A DNA stretch of 64,000 bases, taken from Mytilisepta virgata (lineage: Eukaryota > Mollusca > Bivalvia > Mytilida > Mytilidae). The stretch's first letter is position 1, and each line of letters begins with the position of its first letter. The notes beneath the pieces were generated by a model. It saw nothing but the letters and a program-made list of their open reading frames with translations, was not told the DNA's origin and ran no database searches. Made by a program: the position numbers and the translations under genes. Shown in pieces: positions 61,157 to 64,000 of this stretch. The stretch is taken from positions 88,495,539-88,559,538 of the forward strand of contig CM051519.1 in assembly GCA_028015205.1 (NCBI GenBank). The letters are read 5' to 3'.

Positions 61157-64000
61157 ATGAACAACAGCAGAATGGGCTATTAGAGCAATCTTGCTGGGCG
61201 CTTTGTGAAGGTATAATAGTTACGGAAAATTAAACACATTACTTTAATCGGATTTAAGAATTTAAGAGTGAGAAGAAACTGTCCTAAAATAAAGACTAGA
61301 TTTTATTGTCAAATAATTCTATACCGCGGCGAAAGATATATTGGTATTGGATGTTTCATTACCAAATTCAATTACTGTTAACGCTATCTTTTGGTATCCC
61401 ACTCTAACAATACGTACACATGTACCTGGTGAAAACAGTAGATTGTTTTGGCATCTGAGATTTTTCTAGATAATGGCTCTCGAAATCATAGACCATTAAC
61501 CTTTCTATGATATTTCCTATATCGGGGTGGGGGGGGGGGGGGGCATTATACAATAAGATTTAATAACATTCCATATTATTCCTTTCAAATTGTATTTTTT
61601 AATGCCGAAAATTTAACGGATTAACTGAACTGAACACAATCTTTAAATTGCACACACTCTCGTTTTAAATAATTTACAAATTACTATAATATTGACAAAT
61701 ATGAAGCACGTGTGATATTAACTTTCCAATTCTATGACCGTAATAAATTATTTGTAAGATCCTCATCCAACTTTCATAAAAAAAAAAGATTGTCCGGGGA
61801 TGTGCGTTGTAGATAATTTGTTTATTTATTTATTTGAGATAACCGTAAAAGGTTCTAGCACTAGCGTTTGGTCTTAAAGCTGACTTCTTTTATATGATTT
61901 ATCAAACTTTACAATCCTTCTAATTTTTAATGGTTTTCTTAGTGGCAAATACGCGATTAGGCGGGCATATGATATCATTTATGCATTAATTTTCACGTAT
62001 TGTTGAAATTGAGTTCTTTTTACAGGTTCTAAAAAAAACAGATAGAAAGTGTCTAACAGAAGCTTCTTTTGTGCAATTTAAAATTGCTTTGACAGTCCAC
62101 CAGTCAACTGTACACCACGCTTGCTGGATCTTGACCACCTGAGTTAACCCCGAGGCGTTTTTGTTGGGTCCACGTGTTGTGTTTGTATTGTTTGTTTGTA
62201 CTTGTCCTCCCCATCTTGTTTTCGTTTTTTTTTCTCTGCATTTATGTTTGTTAATTGGCTCTTCGGATTTTCCTCGCCTTGTCTTCGTATGAATTAAGCT
62301 GTAGTTTTACAAGGGATAATACAAAAGAATGATAGGTAAAATGCCCGGTCCCTTAGAATATATTTCCGCTGAAATAAAAACGTTATGACAAATGTGATCA
62401 TTTCAATTGTCAAACTGAATTTCTTGAATTCACACCTCGCACAACTTGAAGCGTCGTCGGATTTTTCACTCTTGCAAAGGAATACCATGCCTACCCTTTC
62501 TGGAGTATCTAATATACAAGTTAGTTCCTTTTTCGCGATATTTCACATGGCTAGTGCTGTGCTTTAGTTTTTGTTCCGTCTTTTGGTTTTTCTTTATATT
62601 CGTAGTACTAGTTCCCTGTGTTACTGTCCTGGAGCTTTGCCTTATTTTTTCCTCTTTCTTATTGATTCGATATTCTTTTGTCGACATTTGTGGACACTTT
62701 GGTGATTTTTATTAATACCACTAGAAAAAAGCAGAGAAAAGTATGTATGCATTTCACGGTAAGGTAATCAAATTAATTTTATCATTTATATTTCTTGGTA
62801 TTAAGTTTGTTACCTTATTGAATATATCTCTCTGTAATTTTGCATTTTTTATTGGTAAATTCGGTACCAATTAGCAACATTTGTTATACAATGGAAATTG
62901 AGAATTTACCATTTTAACGAAAAAATATCATTATTCCTTCCTTTGAATTTGTTAAAACCTAGGTTTTGATGTTATTGTCATATATATAAAGGTACTTAAA
63001 ATATCTGTCAAGCTTGTTAATTTACTTAGTTTCGCCGTATTAAGCAAACAGACATAACATCAAATTTTATTAATTTTTTTCAGGAAGTGACATAATTTTG
63101 TAAAATTATGTAAATACCGAGTAACATATTGTAGTACTATGGAAACCCGATATAACAATTTTAATTTCTACACATACTGCGAAACACTCTCCCATTTTAC
63201 AAAATATTTTCGAATTATAATTTTCCAGAAAACGTTAAAATAGTAGCGCATTAAAAAAAAGGTTATAAAAAGTGAACAATATTAAAATTTTGCTTTCAGG
63301 TTTAATATTGTAATTTTCATTAAATTATTATTTAGTAAAGAGCTGAGATTCTCCTTTAGAAATTTACCAAAGGTAAAAAGTCCACTCCACCTACATCTGT
63401 AATATGTAACTTGTGGAACTGTTAAACATTCTCCCATTGCTGTGACAGATATGATATTAAAATGTCTACATGCATATTTAAATATAATCCCCTCATTACT
63501 TAAAAAGATTTTGTATCATGTTATTTGTATTACTCGTACTTTTCTATATATGAATATAAAATCCTATGACATCAACGCTGTAAGGTACAAATACTATTTG
63601 TACTTTTAGAAGGGTGTGGTTGGGTACATATTCAGAGTTTAACGACACGTGTTGTATTTTAAAAGATGCCTTAGGAAATTTAATACAACCTTTTTATGAT
63701 TCATTTTGATGGATTATTGTTTACCGTCCACTTTCAATTATAACGTGCATATCAGGGCAACAACATGTTGATGTTGTATGAATATGAACCATGCTTTGTA
63801 CATTGTACTAGACCGACACGCTGAGACGGATTTTTAACGTGCAAGCTCACGAGGTAAATTGTAACATTCCGAAAAAAGACATATTATCACCCCACCCGGA
63901 TACATTATACTGACTTCGAGCCGACCAGTCTTTGCTTTTACTCCTAGATGCCACATGTTTGGCGCGAGAAGCAGCAAATACCAGATTTAATGTCTTTGGT
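61157..64000. other. Intergenic to right edge; repeats only
   Basis: A G-run lies near 61527-61543. 62100-62700 reads like retroelement tail sequence (GATATTCTTTTGTCGAC at about 62668 parallels TCGGTATTCTTTTGCCGA elsewhere). No gene was recognised. The last 200 bases are less AT-rich, but no open frame or splice structure stands out. Confidence 0.4.

Noticed and set aside
62385..62715. Plus-strand ORFs at 62385-62715 considered as a LINE fragment
   Set aside because: The RT-like wording is too weak. Only the 3'-tail-like phrase near 62668 is supported.

Overview
The window is eukaryotic, intron-rich and AT-rich, full of mobile elements, and looks like a bivalve mollusc, most likely a mytilid mussel. 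This rests on ITIH genes with short exons separated by kilobase introns, GT-AG junctions, DD34E Tc1, TAA-flanked Harbinger-type and Helitron-like elements, and short dispersed repeats whose style I associate with mussel genomes. The species call is an inference. No prokaryotic gene, rRNA, tRNA or CRISPR array was seen.

Four host genes could be assembled by joining exons with matching splice phases. (1) 539-5167, plus: the 3' half of an inter-alpha-trypsin inhibitor heavy chain (ITIH) gene, entering from the left edge, with a Ser/Arg/Gly-rich linker before its DPHF motif. (2) 12333-15750, plus: the 3' part of a single-pass Ig/FN3 receptor with a tyrosine-containing tail. (3) 16928-45568, minus: an apparently complete 12-exon ITIH (836 aa) with signal peptide, VIT, vWA with an intact MIDAS, and ITI_HC_C. 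(4) 53665-60285, minus: a complete 7-exon secreted protein (781 aa). Its disordered, repetitive N-terminal two thirds are joined to an ITI_HC_C-type C-terminus with no VIT or vWA domain. Gene 4 is the most unusual item in the window. Genes 1, 3 and 4 share a C-terminal cassette of three exons with identical phase-1 boundaries, so they form a paralogous cluster.

Layout: 1-5.2 kb ITIH-A; 5.2-12.3 kb intergenic, with a Helitron-like element (8069-9253) and a 1.87 kb foldback element (9459-11330); 12.3-15.8 kb Ig/FN3 receptor; 16.9-45.6 kb ITIH-B. The last intron of ITIH-B holds a 5.8 kb TAA-flanked element, an intact Tc1 transposon nested inside it, a Helitron-like repeat and a 28-bp minisatellite. 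Its other introns hold inverted repeats, a decayed copy of its own vWA exon and further repeats. 45.6-53.6 kb is intergenic, with a possible alternative first exon of ITIH-B (49653-49721), a MITE, a LINE fragment and telomere-like sequence. 53.7-60.3 kb is the ITIH-C fusion gene. 60.3-64 kb has nothing convincing beyond a possible Ig-exon relic.

ITIH proteins are secreted plasma or hemolymph proteins. In vertebrates the heavy chains are attached through the Asp of DPHF to chondroitin sulfate and transferred to hyaluronan. ITIH-A and ITIH-B keep DPHF. The fusion gene lacks it at the homologous place.
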